Program-made: the position numbers and the translations under genes | Source: Chytridium lagenaria | Lineage: Eukaryota > Chytridiomycota > Chytridiomycetes > Chytridiales > Chytridiaceae | Assembly (NCBI GenBank): GCA_025449115.1 | Contig: JAHLKC010000163.1 | Location: forward strand, 1-64,000 | Length of the DNA: 64,000 nt | Direction: 5' to 3' | Part shown: piece after piece, positions 22,801-36,900 of the stretch | How the letters are laid out: every line of letters begins with the position of its first letter | How positions within the stretch are numbered: the first letter of the stretch is position 1 | The notes under the pieces: generated by a model | Told to the model about the DNA's origin: nothing | Seen by the model: only the letters and a program-made list of their open reading frames with translations | The model's database searches: none

Positions 22801-24177
22801 TTCATGGGGTTTCTTTTTTGTTTTCTTTTGGTTTCTCTGCTTCTGAAAACTTCTTTTTGGTTTCTCTGCCCTCTCTCTGTATTTCCTGTATTTTATAATG
22901 CACCTTTTCCCTCTTTGTATTTATCATATTTAATTATTTGTGACATCCTTCTTTCTCGCACCTTTTCTCTTTTCTTTTATTATATTTCTCACTATTTTTT
23001 TCCTTCATTATTTCCTAACCTGGTTTTAAATTACACCTTGTTCGTTGTTTTTTTTTTTCGTGTTTCCCATCATTTTTTCCTTTATCATTTCTAACCTGTC
23101 TTTTCATTTATACCTTTTCCTTTTTTTTTCTTCTTTCCCATTCCTTCATTTCTAACATACATCCACCCAGTACATCCGCTGCATCAAACCCAACATGGCG
23201 AAAACCGCCTTTGGTTTCGAAGGTCCCATGGTTCTCTCCCAACTCCGAGGTACCCATCCCCCGCCTCCCTCTTTCTAACCCCTTTCGCCAAGCCTGCGGT
23301 GTTTTAGAGACGATTAGATAAGCTGCGCGGGGCTACCCTAACAAGATGACACACAAGCAGTTTGCGAACCGATATAATTTACTGGTGAATTCAAAGTATT
23401 GGAAGATACCTGAAAAGATGTTGAGTGAGATGATTGTGAAGAGTGTGATTTCGGATGAAGATAAGTATCAGTTTGGGATCACTCAGGTGTTTTGAGAGCT
23501 GGGCAGGTGAGAGCTTTTTTTTTTCCTTTTTTTTCTCTTGGAAGACTTCCCCCCCCACCCCTCTCCTTTGGTTGTTGATGCTTGTTTTATTTTATTCCCA
23601 TCCCCCCCTCCCTCACTCCTTTGGTTGTTGACGTTTGTTTTGTGTTCTCTCCTTCCCCCCCCTTTTTTTTTCGTTGTTGACCTTTATTTTATTTCCTCGC
23701 CCTTTTTTTATTTGGTCATTAACGTGTATCGATTTTGGTAGATCGCAACATTTGAGAATCGCCGCACAGAACGTCAAAACTTTCTGATAGTATTGATCCA
23801 AAAAAACATGAGACGGTACATGAAACGAAAGCGATACGTGTTGATGCGGAAATCCACCATTACCATTCAAACTGTGAGAAAGAACTCGAATTTTTTTTTT
23901 GCGGGGGGTTTTTAATTTCGTTTTTTTTCTTTTTTTTAGCGCTTCGAGGATACCTTGCTCGTAAAGAGGTGACGTTTCGACGTGAAACGAGGGCTGCAAC
24001 GTGATTCAGAAGGCGGTTCGGGGATGGGTGCAACGAAAAAGTATAGGAGGACGCTGGAAGCTATTGTGAAAGTTCAGAGTGGTGAGTTTTGGGTTTTATT
24101 TCAAGCGGGTTTGGTTTTTCCCCCGTGTTTTTGTTTTTGTCAAGCGGTTTAGTATTCTACCCGTGTTTTTGTTTTTA

Positions 24178-24213
<36 letters not shown>

Positions 24214-27200
24214 GTTTTTGGTTTTTTTGTTTTTTTAAGGCTTGTATTTATTACTGCGTTTTGTTTTTGTCAAGCGTTTTTGTTTTTTGCTTGAGTTTTT
24301 GTTGCGATAATACGGAGGGTTGAACTGCGGTAACACTAAACCGTCCTTCTTTTAGCATACCGAATGTTTGTTAGCAAGAAAATGTTACGATCGTTGCGAC
24401 GAGAAAAGGCGGCGGTGTTATTGCAAAGCGTGTGGAGGGGTTATCGAGTTCGACAAGAATACCGACGATCCCGTCGATCCATAATCTACCTCCAATCCTG
24501 TATCCGTCGTAAACGAGCGCGTCGAGAACTTGCGCAACTCAAAGTTGAAGCAAAGTCGGTTGGAAAGTTAAAGGAGGTGAATTATGGACTTGAGACCAAG
24601 ATTGTAGCTCTATCGCAACAATTGCAGGGAAAAGCAGAGGAAGTGAGGGGGTTGATGGAGAAGGTTAGTTTATTGGAGACGAGTGTGAATGGATGGAAGG
24701 AACGGTATGCGAAACTTGAGAGTGGAAGAAGGTGGCTGAGGAGGAGCTTGAGGCGGCGAATGCTTTATCGAAAGAGTTGGCGGCGATGACGGAATCGAGG
24801 GATGGGTTGTTGAAGGAGAGGGAGAGGTTGATGCAGGCTTTGAAGAGAAGGAGGAGGAGATGGTGTTGAAGGAGGAGGAAGGGAAGAGGTTGGCGGAGAA
24901 GTTGAGGGTGACGCAGGGGAATAAGAGGTTATCGATGGTGACGGCTTCTGTGAGTGATGATCCGGTGGTACAGGCGTTGAGGACGGAGAATATCCAGTTG
25001 AAGAGGTTATTGGCTCAACAGAATCAATCCAATTCCACACCGAATGTAGCGTCATCTGGGACGCCGCCATCGTCACCACCGGATGATGCGAGACCGCCGC
25101 TACCAGTGACGGGGATGACGTCGCATCCGCAGAAATACGCCACAGAATTCGCCTCGACCCGCGTTTTTGGAGACGTTTGATAAGAATGGGTTGTTGGGGA
25201 TTCGACAACGACCGATGGCGAGGAGGCGAATTCGTATATTGATAGTGGGATTTTGGAGGATGCGGAACGAGCGAGGTTGAGGTTGCTTGCGGAGAATTTG
25301 TCCAAGGCTGAGGCGAAATCTCGACAGGATGCGACGAGACAGGTGATGAATGAGGAGGAGTTGATTAAGGCTCGTGAGACGGCGAAGGAGGAGGCGGAGA
25401 TGAGGATGAGGGAGGTTGAGGCACGGAAACAGGCGGAAGCGAAGGCGGAGGCGCTTGAGAAAAAAGGATAAAGAGTTGAGAGCGCAGACGGAGATGCTTG
25501 TTGCCGCGAAAGCTAAGATTGAAGCCAAGATGGAGGCGGAGAGAGCGAAAGCAGATGCGGAGAGGGCGAAAAGCCAAGTTGGAGGAGGAGAGGAGGATGA
25601 AGGAGGTGGAGGAACATAAGATGATGTTGGCGGAGGTTGTGGCGCAAAAGGCGGTGCTTGTTGGAAGCGGTGTCGAGGGTGAGGAGGTCTTCGAGAGATT
25701 CGTCGGGGAGTAGAGCGTCGGCGGATTCACAGGTGAGGGTGGATGTGAACGGTTACCCTGTTAGCACACCACCTTCAGAGTTAAACAGCCCTGTCGTTCA
25801 TCAACCTCATCCTATCCCATCCGTCGGTCCATATGATAGACGATTCGCACCCTCCCCAACTCGTGGAAGCCCTACGCATCCCACATTCCATTCCCTCCAA
25901 TCCCCTATAACAAATCAACCCTTCTCCCCACCTCTCACAAGTCCCGCATCAAGCCACTCTAGCCGCACCCCACTCCACGACGCTCCGCACAACACCAACT
26001 CTTATTTCCCTCAACCCGCGCAACTATACCCCCCCACCTCGTTCCATGTCCAACATGTCCCGGTTCCGAAAACAACTACCACCACAACCCCTCCCATCCC
26101 CCGCCTCGATGCCACCCCACGAATTCCTCAACGCGTCGGGTCCGGCACGTTCCCGACGTCCCCGCATGACATGTACCCTAAGGCGCCGTCACCACAGCCC
26201 TCTGTGGCGAGTAGTGCGAGGTCAGGGGATTATGGGGGGAGACGGACCTCGGATGCGAGTTTTGGTGGGGCGATACATGGGAATGGTAGGACTTCGGTGG
26301 ATGGAGGTGGGATGAGAGCGCCGACGATTGGACCGAGGAAGGATCAGTTGCATTATACGAATGGGGTGAATGGAAGTGGAGGTGCGACGATGAGGAATGC
26401 GTTACCGGCGAGAGTTTATTCGTTGGAGAAGGATACGGGGACTTTGGAGGTGAGTTTTAGTGTTTTTTTTTGGATGTAACATCCACTACTTTTGTTGTGC
26501 GTATTTCTGTAAATGCCTTTTTTGTTGCAACATCCACTACTTTTATTGTGCTGATTCTTATCCATCCCATTTATATATTTCACAGCAACGCGCTTTGGAA
26601 CAACCGGAACTCATCAAGGAGATTCGTAATAGTCTCGTCATCAGCCTTAAAGTTCCTGTAGGGGGTGCCGGAAACTCCTTACCCGCAAAGACGTTTTTTT
26701 TCCCCGCCCACCTCATCGGCTACACCATCCGCGCCATGCTGCAATACGACATGACGATCAAGCTCCAAAACATGATGAGCATGATTGTAGAAGACATCTT
26801 TAACGTTGGAGTGGTATGTTGATGCGAGGGTTAACCTTTATGTCTAATGTTTCTACAGCATAGCGATAACGATATGTATCCCATATTCTGGATATCCAAC
26901 GTTCAAGAACTCATCTGCATCATCGCCACCCTCTACTTCACTGAAACAAAGAAAGCCTCAGCCGGCAACGTCCGTGGCCACGTTCACGTTCTCCGCAAAC
27001 TCCGGAGTGACCTTGACTCTCTTATGACGCAACTCATGTCTGGGTACATGGAAGACACGAAGCGTCATGTAGCTGGGATGGCGGTTGGAGCGATTCTGGA
27101 TACGCAAGATCTGGCGCATATGAAGGTTGAAGCGTCGGGAAGCTTTTGGTCGTTGTTTGGAGGGAATGCGGTGACGGGGACGACGGGGTCTTTGGTGGGG

Positions 27201-27991
27201 TTGAAGGATTATTTGACGAATTTGAATGATATCATGGAGTCGTATTTTGTGACGGCGGATCATCGGGATCATATCTTGAATGAGTTGTTGAGGGTGTTGG
27301 GGGTGACGAGTTTTAATGGGTTGTTGAAGAAACGGAATTTCTCTAATTATAAAAGAGGTGAGGGGATTGTTGTTTTTTTTTTTTTCTTTGCTTGTTTTTT
27401 TGTGTTTTTGGATTTTCTTGTTTTTTGTTTTGTTTGTTCTTTGTCTTTTTTTTGCGATGATTGACTTGAAGCACTAACACGTTTCCTTTTTTTCAAAGGC
27501 GCCCAAATTCATCATAACGTCACGCGCTTGGAAGAATGGTGTCTCAAAAACCGTGTCAGCCAAGGTGAGTACCGCCACCCCCTATCGTTTCAAAAAATCA
27601 AAAACACCCATTAATTGATTTAATTTCACCAGGCGTCGACTACCTCCAACGCATGCTCCAAAGTTCCAAAATCCTCACCCTCCCCAAAACCACCGCAGAA
27701 GACGTTGAAGTCATCTACGAAACCGGATACATGCTAAACCGGAATCAAATCCGTCATCTCCTCCAAGACTACCCCTCCAATGACGTGGACGAACCCATGT
27801 CTAATGCCTTTATGCGGATCATTGCAAGAAAGGCGGAGGAGACTGAACATATGGAGACGGTGTTTATTTCGTTGGACCCGGAACCGGATTATGCGGAACC
27901 CATGCCGCATCCGGTGACCGTGATGGATAATTATATTCCACCTGGGTTGAATTTAACGAATGTGGCAAAACTTGTTGCTGGGTTTTCATGA
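19863..27991 (+). CDS. Class V myosin heavy chain with DIL (globular tail) domain
   Basis: Actin-based cargo motor for polarised transport of vesicles and organelles. Exon 1 starts [11 protein letters not shown] (an ATGATG pair). The motor has the P-loop [13 protein letters not shown] (about 20890), switch [19 protein letters not shown], switch [29 protein letters not shown] and the SH1-helix region ACGVLETIR. An acidic TEDS residue (RGEKF) sits 16 residues before the RDSVAKF motif. About six IQ motifs follow (23.75-24.55 kb; for example [17 protein letters not shown]), for calmodulin-type light chains. A charged coiled coil (24.55-25.7 kb) is followed by a Pro/Ser/Thr-rich stretch of about 230 residues (25.74-26.45 kb). 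The DIL domain runs from [16 protein letters not shown] to [13 protein letters not shown] [10 protein letters not shown] and ends at 27991. There are more than ten short introns. One-base indels in homopolymers break the frame repeatedly (for example near 21067, 21440, 22512 and 22713). Confidence 0.93.
24180..24212. repeat. Intronic T homopolymer of about 32 nt
   Basis: An uninterrupted T run inside a myosin intron, preceded by gttttt repeats. Such runs are hard to size and mark a likely length error in the consensus. Confidence 0.9.
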
Positions 27992-28264
27992 GTTTACATG
28001 CCTTGTTGTTATTGGCCAGGGGCCATACCCCCATATTCTCTCCCTATGATTCCTGAATTCACGATATCACTTTAATCCACACCTCCATACATCCACAACT
28101 CAAATTCAATTTTTGTTTTTTCCATTCTGTTTTTTCCAGTTGTTTACCCCCTTTTTTTTGGTTCAAATAGAGACTATGCGTCAAATAAATAATATCCTAT
28201 ATCGTCATGAAGTCTTTCTTGCACTTTATATATGAAATCGCTACTATAAAATGAAGTTCATAAA

Positions 28265-31200
28265 TTAAATAATAAATATCGGGCCAGGATGTCTCACATT
28301 CAAATTTGCAAGAGCATCGTCTTCCTGTTGAATGTCTTGAATGATAGCGTCATTTGCTGAAGCCTTCAAACTTTGATTTTCACAATTCAAGTCATCTATC
28401 TGTTGGCGAAGTACGGTGTTGATGGATACCTGCTCCTCAAGGCAAGTCCGCAATTCATCCACAACATAGCACTTTCATGACTCCGACTAGTCGACTGCGA
28501 CACAAGATCCTCAAACTGTGTCGTAAGCCGCACCCGTTCATCATTAACCTCAGCAAGAAAAAACTCTGCATCAGCTAGTTTCTTCAACGCGTTTGCCAAA
28601 TCATTCTTCACCACAACGTAATCAAGCTCCACATTCGACACTTCCACCGATGGACCCCTCGGACTCTCATCCCGTTTCACAATCTCCTCCATGCTTTCCG
28701 CCAACTCCTTCTCCACCTCCATCAACCTATCCAACAACGCGCCGTTATCCTCATTCGCAACCCCAAGTCTCTTTTTACACCCCTCCAAAGCCGTCTCGAC
28801 CTCCTCCAACCTCTTTTTCAAATCTGCATTCTCGCTCTCATGAGATCTCGATAACGCAAGGGGTGGCGATGACGGGACAGACATGGGCGGTGAGATTAAC
28901 GTCTCCTTTTCAACGTTCATTAATTCATCAATACGGTGTTGGCAGGTTTCGAGATTTTCACGGTATCTAGTCACTTCAACCTCAAGCTCAGAAATACGGG
29001 TAAAGCTTTCCGTAGTGTTCCCGGATTCTCTCAACCGTCGTTCCAGGTCCACAAGCACAATATCTCGACGACTTTCATCAGCCCGCGCCCTTTCAAGTTC
29101 GTTTTCTAGACTCTCAACCTTTACAAAACTTAATAATAAAAAAAAAGTATATTCCCACCTGCCCCTGCCGTTTCTCCAGCTGCGCCTCAAGCCCTGCAAT
29201 ATACATCTCCACACCTTCATGCTCTCCCCGTCCCTTCTCCAGTTCATCAATCCTCCTCCTAGCTCCTCCAACTCCCCTCTAAGCACCTCCACAGTCTCCC
29301 TTAAATCCGCCGCCTGCACTTCTCCAAGCTCCACTCCAGCTTGATGTCTCTCAGCCGCATCCCGTAACACCTCTAACTCCCTCAAATAATCCTGCGCAGC
29401 CGCAGTAATCTCCCTTAAGTCAAAGCGAAGACGACGGATAAGTCGATCCTGTTCCTCAATGGTTTCGGAGACGGCAGTGGAAGGTAACGGTGTAGAGGGG
29501 GGACGGTGGTGCCGGGGGTTGTGGAGCGGGGGATGAGTGATGAGGGTCGAGTCATGGGACGTTTTGATATGGGAATACGAGAGCCGCCGACATTGGAGTC
29601 GGTGTCTGGAATGCTTGATACGCCGGTCGCATAGCTGGTGACGGATTCCACGTCGGAAAAGACGTCGGAAAGAGCGCTTTCGGAGGGTGCTGGAGAGTTT
29701 TGTCGAATTTTGAGTGTAAATTCGGATTGAACAAAGGCAAGCTATAATTCTATAGTTAGTGTTGTTGTTCTTACAATCGTGTATCAAAGTTACCTCATTT
29801 GAGAGGTAATCACGGTGGGCTCGTAATCGCAAATTCTCCTCTTTTTGCTCTTCAAGTTTTCGTCGAAGAGACTGGTTGTCCTTTTGTAACATCTCCACTT
29901 CAGCGGAAGAGGCAGCTAAAGTATAAGTTAGGAACATTGAAATCATGCAGGGAATTCAATATAAAATGAAGTAGGCTCACTGGACATAACAGGCGGTATA
30001 TCACTTGCTGAGTTAGGATTTGTCTTCAAAGACTTGACCTCCTCCTTCAACCTCTCCACAAGCTCTTTTAACCTCGACACCTCGTCATCTCCCGTATCCC
30101 TATTCAATGACAACAAGTTCCGAACTTTATGCGCAACGATTCGCATACTTCAGCGTGTTAAGCGTCTCGGCAAGATCATGTTCCGTAGGTGAGATACAAG
30201 CAATCATCAGAGTATTGCTAAAAAGCGTGAGATTTTCTTTTAAAAAAAAAAAAAAAACCAAAAACCAAAAACCAAAAAGGTCGTAGCAAAAACCGACCTA
30301 TTTCCTCCAAGACTATCTTGCAACAACCTCGTCAATTTCGAATCTCTATAAGGAATATGAGTCGTCCGTCTCGAATCATCCGCCAAAGCTGAGATGACAT
30401 TTCCAAGCGCGAGTAACCCGGAGTTGATATGAATCCCCTCTCGCTGTCGAATGCCTATTGCGCCTGTGCGTTGAAGCCGCTCAGACCCTGCAAGATCGAC
30501 AAAATGGAACCGGGAGGTTAAGATGACGGGACGTGGGGTTGATCTAGTTTCTTGTACGAGTGTGAGGGTGAAGATGGCGTGGGAGCGAGAGGATGAAATA
30601 TTCATGTCGGTTGTAGATGTTTGACGTGACTCAAGGCCTTGCAAAAGAAGACTACACGATAACGGTTAAATATGGGAGAGAAAGAATCTACAAACCTCAA
30701 TGCGTCATCAGAGTTTCTGAGCTTAATAGAGGTACACCCGGAAACAACGGTTCCTGATCCCGTCTCCTGCACAATAACAGGAGTTCGCGAATTCAGTGGT
30801 TGCGACGAAAGTAAGTCAATGAGATCCTCGTTGTAAACCTCCAGAAACGTGGCAGACACGGTGTACTTATAGGTCTGATCCTGCGCAGTCTTTGAATTAA
30901 GGAGCGAGAATGCATCGCTGATGGCTCGAGGTATGATTCCTTCAAGAGTTTAAGGTAGTTAGAAGCGGTCACACGAGTCCGAGATCGGGCTGGAATCAAT
31001 AATGAGTGTATTACTCTCACTCACCTTGGTTTTGGAAGCGACCGAATTCGGGTCGCTGTCGCCGACGTAGTCTTCAGAACTGCCCATGGTGTATGTCTTG
31101 CCGCTACCGGTCTGTTGTCACCATCATCAAGCGGTGGAAGGTAGAGAGAATAGTTTAATTAATAAGAAAAGATGGTTTGTAAAAGCCGAAAAACTGCATG

Positions 31201-31543
31201 CATCGCATACCTGTCCGTAAGCCATCACTGTAGCATTAAAGCCCTCAACAAACCGCTCCACCATTGCCTTGACACAGGTGTCATAAACCAGCGGCTGCGA
31301 TGCTCCTGGCGGGAAAACTCTGTCATAGGTGAACTTTTTCCGCCCATCCACCAACACCTGTCTATCTGTAACTGAAGATATTCCATCGGAGGACGGGAAT
31401 GGGGCCGAGAAAGAGGATGTTGATGAAGGTGCGATAACAACCTCTCTGGAGCCTCTTGGACTTAAAATCCGATCCTTTTCAAAGACTGGACGAATCCGAA
31501 GGGCAACCTTGACAGCTGTTGATGTTGTGACGACGGAGGACAT
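28265..31543 (-). CDS. Kinesin motor protein, kinesin-4-like
   Basis: N-terminal microtubule motor followed by a long coiled coil. It starts [20 protein letters not shown] at 31543. Motor motifs in order: [15 protein letters not shown] (P-loop split by an intron; second part about 31080-31110), [24 protein letters not shown], switch [15 protein letters not shown], switch [35 protein letters not shown], then [10 protein letters not shown] and [10 protein letters not shown] before the neck. The downstream half (29.95-28.27 kb) is heptad-rich coiled coil ([15 protein letters not shown] and [17 protein letters not shown]). The GIIPRAI and catalytic-core wording resemble the kinesin-4 (KIF4/KIF21) group, but the class needs a phylogeny. 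Frame breaks occur near 30134 and 28475. The gene is convergent with myosin, with stop codons only about 270 bp apart. Confidence 0.88.
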
Positions 31544-33783
31544 GATTTATAAGAGTTCAATGGATGGATAGATAGATGAGGCCGTCGTCCTGCGTCGCTG
31601 CCCAGAGGTTGACTCGACTGGCTGACGGAGTCTTGCCTCGTGGGTGGTAGTTGACAAACCCTTATATACCTATTAAGAAAATTTGGCTTTTTCAAGGCCC
31701 ATCACATCAGCTCAGCAAGCTTTTTGCCGAATATGCATGAGAGAAACGACACCATGTCTCGCTGGTCTTGGAGTGACGGACTTGACCGATGTTGTCGATG
31801 CTGATGTCAATGTGTTAGATGTGTAACGCAGATTAAGAAACTGGGTTATGACCCTTCATCAACACGAATTGGAAATGGCAATCTTACACCCTAACTCCTT
31901 TTGACGCGCAAGGAGGATGTTTTGTTTACGCTAACAGGTTACCAAGACTTTCTCAATTAATTATTGATGGGGACTTAAAGTGATGTAGAGGCTTTCTACC
32001 TTAACTCAATATTCGAGAGTGGACGTCATAAAATTTAAAAATTTGCCTTTAAGGTTGAGCCGACAGGGTTTATGGAGGTGTTTATGAGGAAATAAGGGAG
32101 GGAATGTAGTTAGAGGGGAAGATATGCGGAAACTAATTTTTCCGGGTACGGCATCCGAAGATCAACGATTCCGTTGGGGTTTATATGCTGAATACGAATA
32201 CGGATCCTATTTGTGTGGACTTCATCTGTGGACAGTTTTTTTTTTTCTATAAGACAAGAGCGAGCGTATTTTGTCGGTGACATTGCTATCGTTCTCCGTG
32301 TATTTTTGCTTGTCACTTATCGCTCAAGCTCAAGGGAGGCAGAACCCTCTCCACGGCCAAGTTCCTCGGCGATCAGCAGGACGACAACAAGCCCCGTAAC
32401 GCCTTTTACCCCTTTTTTATTACTTTACACCACCCCCTTTATTACATTTGTGGCCCTACTTCTCCTTTTGGGATAGAGGCAAAAACTCTTGTAAGTAGAC
32501 TTTTCTATATGTATGTGACATTGAAATACACTTATCTCTCTTTCGTTCTGATGCAAGTCCTTTGCCGTTTTTTTGCTGTTAATTCGGGTCTACAATGTTG
32601 CATTAGTGATACGACTTCCTTTCACTCTAAACCCTTGTTTTATATATTTCCGCATTCTGAATATATTTGAAGTTCCTCTATTTTATTTTATTTTGGATTT
32701 TTTATATCATCATTGCGGATCTCACATTTATCTTTTATTTTTGTTTTGTTGCATCCCTATTTTGACTAGTGCAGCTTGATAGCTTAAAACTATCTGTGGT
32801 AGGGCGAAGGATGCATGTATCAGGTTCACCTCCATCACCACCAAAAAAAAAAATCAAGGTGTATAATTAGCCACTTGTACTTCGAGCCATTATCTATTTG
32901 TAGCTGTCTGGATAAAAATGCGCGACACGGGGTATCTGTATCTGCATTATATGCATTTTAAGAATATCATAATTCGGACGGAAACTTCAGCCATCATATT
33001 AAGTGATATGTATAGGAGACATGGTAGAGATCCCCGGATAGCCCACAAATTCTTCTCATCCCTCATTTAAGCACAGCATTAATACAGTCAGGAAGAAAAC
33101 TCGATCTGATCGTCGGTTCTTTTATACGACGTCATCGTAGATAGGTCATAGCATCGCTTCTCGATCTGCATGACTCTACACAGTCGGCTGCTTTACTTCT
33201 TTGGGTCGGCCTGCTGCCAATAGTATTTTAAACGTCAGTAAATAACTTACTAATATTACGCAGTGTGTTCCATGAAAGAGGAAGCAGTAGACCAGTGTTC
33301 AAGATTACATGACTGGAGTTTCGTAATTCGATCGACTTAAACCTTTTCGTAATTACACCATACTTTTAAGCAGTTTCTCCGTCAAAAGGATCAGGATAGG
33401 GCTTCAATGAACGTCGAGAAAGCATGAGACTGGGCTGACGGTGTTTCTCAATCATCGGTCCTCAATCTTCCATTTCGCCCTTCAAACATTAATATTTATT
33501 GAAGCCAATGTTTTTCATGGAGTCTGTCCACTAAAATAAAATCATATTAGTTTAGCGGGGAAATTAAAAAGGTACTGGACTGGGGCCTTTTAACATGTCC
33601 GATCCGATCCCTTGGCCTTTCTCCATGAAATTATTATTCCTGTGGCTTTTTAGAGCTAAGGAAACTACCTGGGTCGTTTTACAATGGTTATTCCGAAAGA
33701 CGACTGGATGCGTAAACAAAGTAGGCTGGACACTCGGAAAACTGTAAACTAAAATGTTCCATGAGCTGTTCTAAGTATGTATG
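31544..33783. other. Intergenic region between divergent kinesin and ABC transporter genes
   Basis: About 2.2 kb with only short, motif-free open frames (for example 32213-32476 and 32573-32779, which read as low-complexity hydrophobic sequence from T-rich DNA). It presumably contains both promoters. No RNA gene was recognised. Confidence 0.5.
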
Positions 33784-33790
33784 TATAAAT
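33784..33790 (+). promoter_or_regulatory. TATA box of the ABC transporter gene
   Basis: TATAAAT in the context gtatgtataaataggatag, about 145 nt before the ATG at 33935, followed by pyrimidine-rich sequence suitable for transcription start. Confidence 0.55.
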
Positions 33791-33934
33791 AGGATAGCGT
33801 ACTCCTTTCCCCCTTTTTGTTTACTCAACTACCACAAGCACTTGCAAATAACCACTGCATATACTGCTGGCTTTGTTCGTATCTATTGTTGAAATCTGCC
33901 TTTCTTTACTCAAGTTGGACACATTAATCCCACC

Positions 33935-36900
33935 ATGCCACCACCATCTATCGTTGTAGACTCAAAGGGCAAGGAGAATGACTTTCTCATCTCAGCGATA
34001 ACCACACCCACCGCAGCGTCAACTGACAGAAAGCGCTCTCCTTCATCAACCACCACCAATACCACCATTCTCGTCGAGGATATCTGTAGTGATGATGTCA
34101 AGGAGAACAGTCATGGGGTGACTTTGAAGAAGGAGACAGACCAAAAACAATTGGAGCCCCCTCTTCCACCGTCCCCTCTTGACTCCGCCTCCATCTTCCA
34201 CAAAATTACCTTTGGCTGGATCAATCCGTATGTAGTCTTTTTCATTCATTGCCGTTCTTTGTTTCATTGCCGGACTTGTCGTTTGAACTTCCACGTCTGA
34301 CAATTCTGGTTATCAAAAACAAGGTTGGTTCTGAAGGGATGGCGCAACCCTCTCCAACAAACCGACCTCTACCCCCTTAAGCAAACCTTTCGAGCAGAGG
34401 TTCTCAGCGACCTTCTACAAGCAGCATGGTTCAAGGAACTCCTCATCCCCAAACCTACATCACTGCCCACCCCCTCCGAAAACCCCCGCAAATCCATCCA
34501 CCCCTCAAATATCTTCACAGCCTTCACCGCCCGCGACGCGATCGGCCCGTCCCTCCAACGCGCTCTAAGCACCGTCTTCTGGTCGGAAATAGCCCCCATA
34601 GGTTTTCTCCGCTTCGGCTCAAACATCTGTGATGTCCTCTCCCCCCTCCTAGTCAAATACCTCATCGAATACGTTGCTCGCGGTGGACCTCTTACAGAAG
34701 GTCTCGGACTCTGCATCACCCTCCTTATCCTTCAAATCGGATCAACTCTCTTCATCTCCCATAATTATCAGTTCAGCGAATCGGCAGGGATGCGGGTGAA
34801 AACATCACTCACAGCGTTAATCTATCGTAAAACGCTCCGATTATCCAACGCATCTCGACAGGAATATGCTGGGAAGGTGGTGAACCTCGTGTCAACGGAT
34901 TGTGGGCGAATTGAGGATTTTGTGAGTTACGCCGATCTTTTGTGGACGTGCATGCTGCAACTTGTGATTCTCATCGGGTTTCTCTACTCTCAACTTGGAT
35001 GGGCTTCTCTCGTCGGACTAGCGCTCATCATCGTCATGGGTCCCCTTCAAACCAGAGTCACTCGTATTCTCTCATCCGTTCGGAAGATGGTGGCGCCTCT
35101 TGCGGATGAACGTGTCAAGACGACGACGGAAGCGATATTGGGGATTAGAATCATTAAGTTCTTCGCTTGGGAGGAGGCGTTTAAGGAAAAGATTGAGGCG
35201 ATTCGAAGAAGGGAGCTTGGATGGGTGCTGAAGCGATCGCTTTATACGGCCTTGATTATTACGGTATCTACGGGGATACCATTGATGTCGTCGGCTTTTT
35301 CGTTCGTGGCCTATGGTTTGACGGCAAAGTTGGAGCCCGGAAGAGTGTTTGCATCCTTAAGTTGGTTTAACAGTTTGCGGTAGGTTTACTCAATTCTAAC
35401 TTCTGTTCATGTTGATCCATCTTTCACCCTTTTCCTTTCTGACATAGCTCCTATTTTTATGATATTACCATTTCTATCTTTTGGTTTCAACTCACATATC
35501 TTTTCTATGTATAGTACTCCTCTGTCGGCCCTTCCGGCATGTGGGCCAGTTTTGCTGACTTTAAAGTCGCCCTCACCCGTATACAAGCCTTCCTCGAATC
35601 CCTGAACTCGACGCCGACCTCCCCAGACTCGACACTGCATCTCCACATGCCATACGTATTGTCGGTGATTTCACGTGGGATGCCGAAAAGGAGCCTGTGA
35701 TAGAGGAAGCGCCAACGAAAAAGAAGATGTGGTGGAAACGCAGGGATGTTATGAAGAAGGATGCTGCTAAAATCGCAAAGGAGATTGTGGAGGAAGTGGA
35801 GGAAGTGAAGGAGGAAGTCGAGGTGAAGGCGGAAGTTAAGGTGAAATCGACGTTGAGAAATTTAGATTTAAAGATCGAGAAGGGGATGCTGGTGGCGGTG
35901 GTTGGGACTGTCGGAAGTGGAAAGTCATCGCTCCTCGAAGCTATCGCTGGAGAAATGCAGAAGGTAAATGGCGACGTAACGGTCTCAGGAAGTGTCGCAT
36001 ATGCTTCCCAAATTCCATGGATTCAGGTATGTTTATTCTCCTTATTATTTCTCCGTTGGCTTATGATTCATATATACAGAACGCTACCGTTGAAGAAAAT
36101 ATCCTCTTTGGCCTCCCTATGAACCGACAACTCTATCTCCACGTCCTCCAGTCCTGCGCCTTAACCCAAGACCTCCGCATCCTCCCGCCGGCGACCAAAC
36201 CTCAATAGGCGAACGCGGCATCAACCTCTCTGGTGGTCAAAAGCAACGTATATCGCTAGCGCGAGCCGTCTATCGAGATTCCTCGATCATTCTTCTCGAC
36301 GATCCGTTGTCGGCGGTTGATGCGGGTGTTGGACGACATATCTTTGAGAAATGCGTCAAGGAGGCGTTGAAGGGAAAGACGAGGGTGATGGTGACGCATC
36401 AGCTTTGGGTTTTGGGGGGAGCGGATTGGGTTATTGTTATGAACGCGGGGGAGGTTGTGGAGCAGGGGACGTATGTGGATTTGGTTGCTAAGGGTGGAGT
36501 TTTGGCGGATATGGTTCAAGGGATGGGGGTGGATGAATCCCACGCGTCCATTGATTCAATCGATGAGCCCTCTGTTGATGAGAAAAAAAAATCTGGAGAT
36601 GGGGGTATTATGATAGAAGAAGACCGGTCGACAGGTGCTGTGAAGGCAAAGGTGTGGTGGAGCTATGTAAGCTCGGCCGGCGGATGGAGTTTCTTGCTGG
36701 GTTTGTTGTTGACCGTTGGGATTGTGCAGATGATGAAGGTTGGAAATGATCTTTGGCTTGTGTGGTGGTCTGGGGATCGGTTTGCGGGGACTTTAAGTAT
36801 TGCTGGGTAAGTTTCTGTTAGATTTTCACTTTCACCCTTCCTTACGTACGGTTGTGTGAAAGTAATTTCTTTCACTCTCAATTTGATCTCAACTACTTAT

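Noticed and set aside
22723..23094. Hydrophobic 123-codon frame inside myosin V
   Set aside because: It is translation of a long T-rich myosin intron between SH (end of the RATESH exon) and YIRCIKPN.
28000..28260. CRISPR, riboswitch or operon structures anywhere in the window
   Set aside because: The window is eukaryotic, with spliced genes. No spaced direct-repeat arrays or bacterial signals were seen.
32213..32779. Hydrophobic ORFs in the kinesin-ABC spacer
   Set aside because: T-rich DNA yields Phe/Leu-rich reading frames. There are no splice pattern, start context or homology cues.
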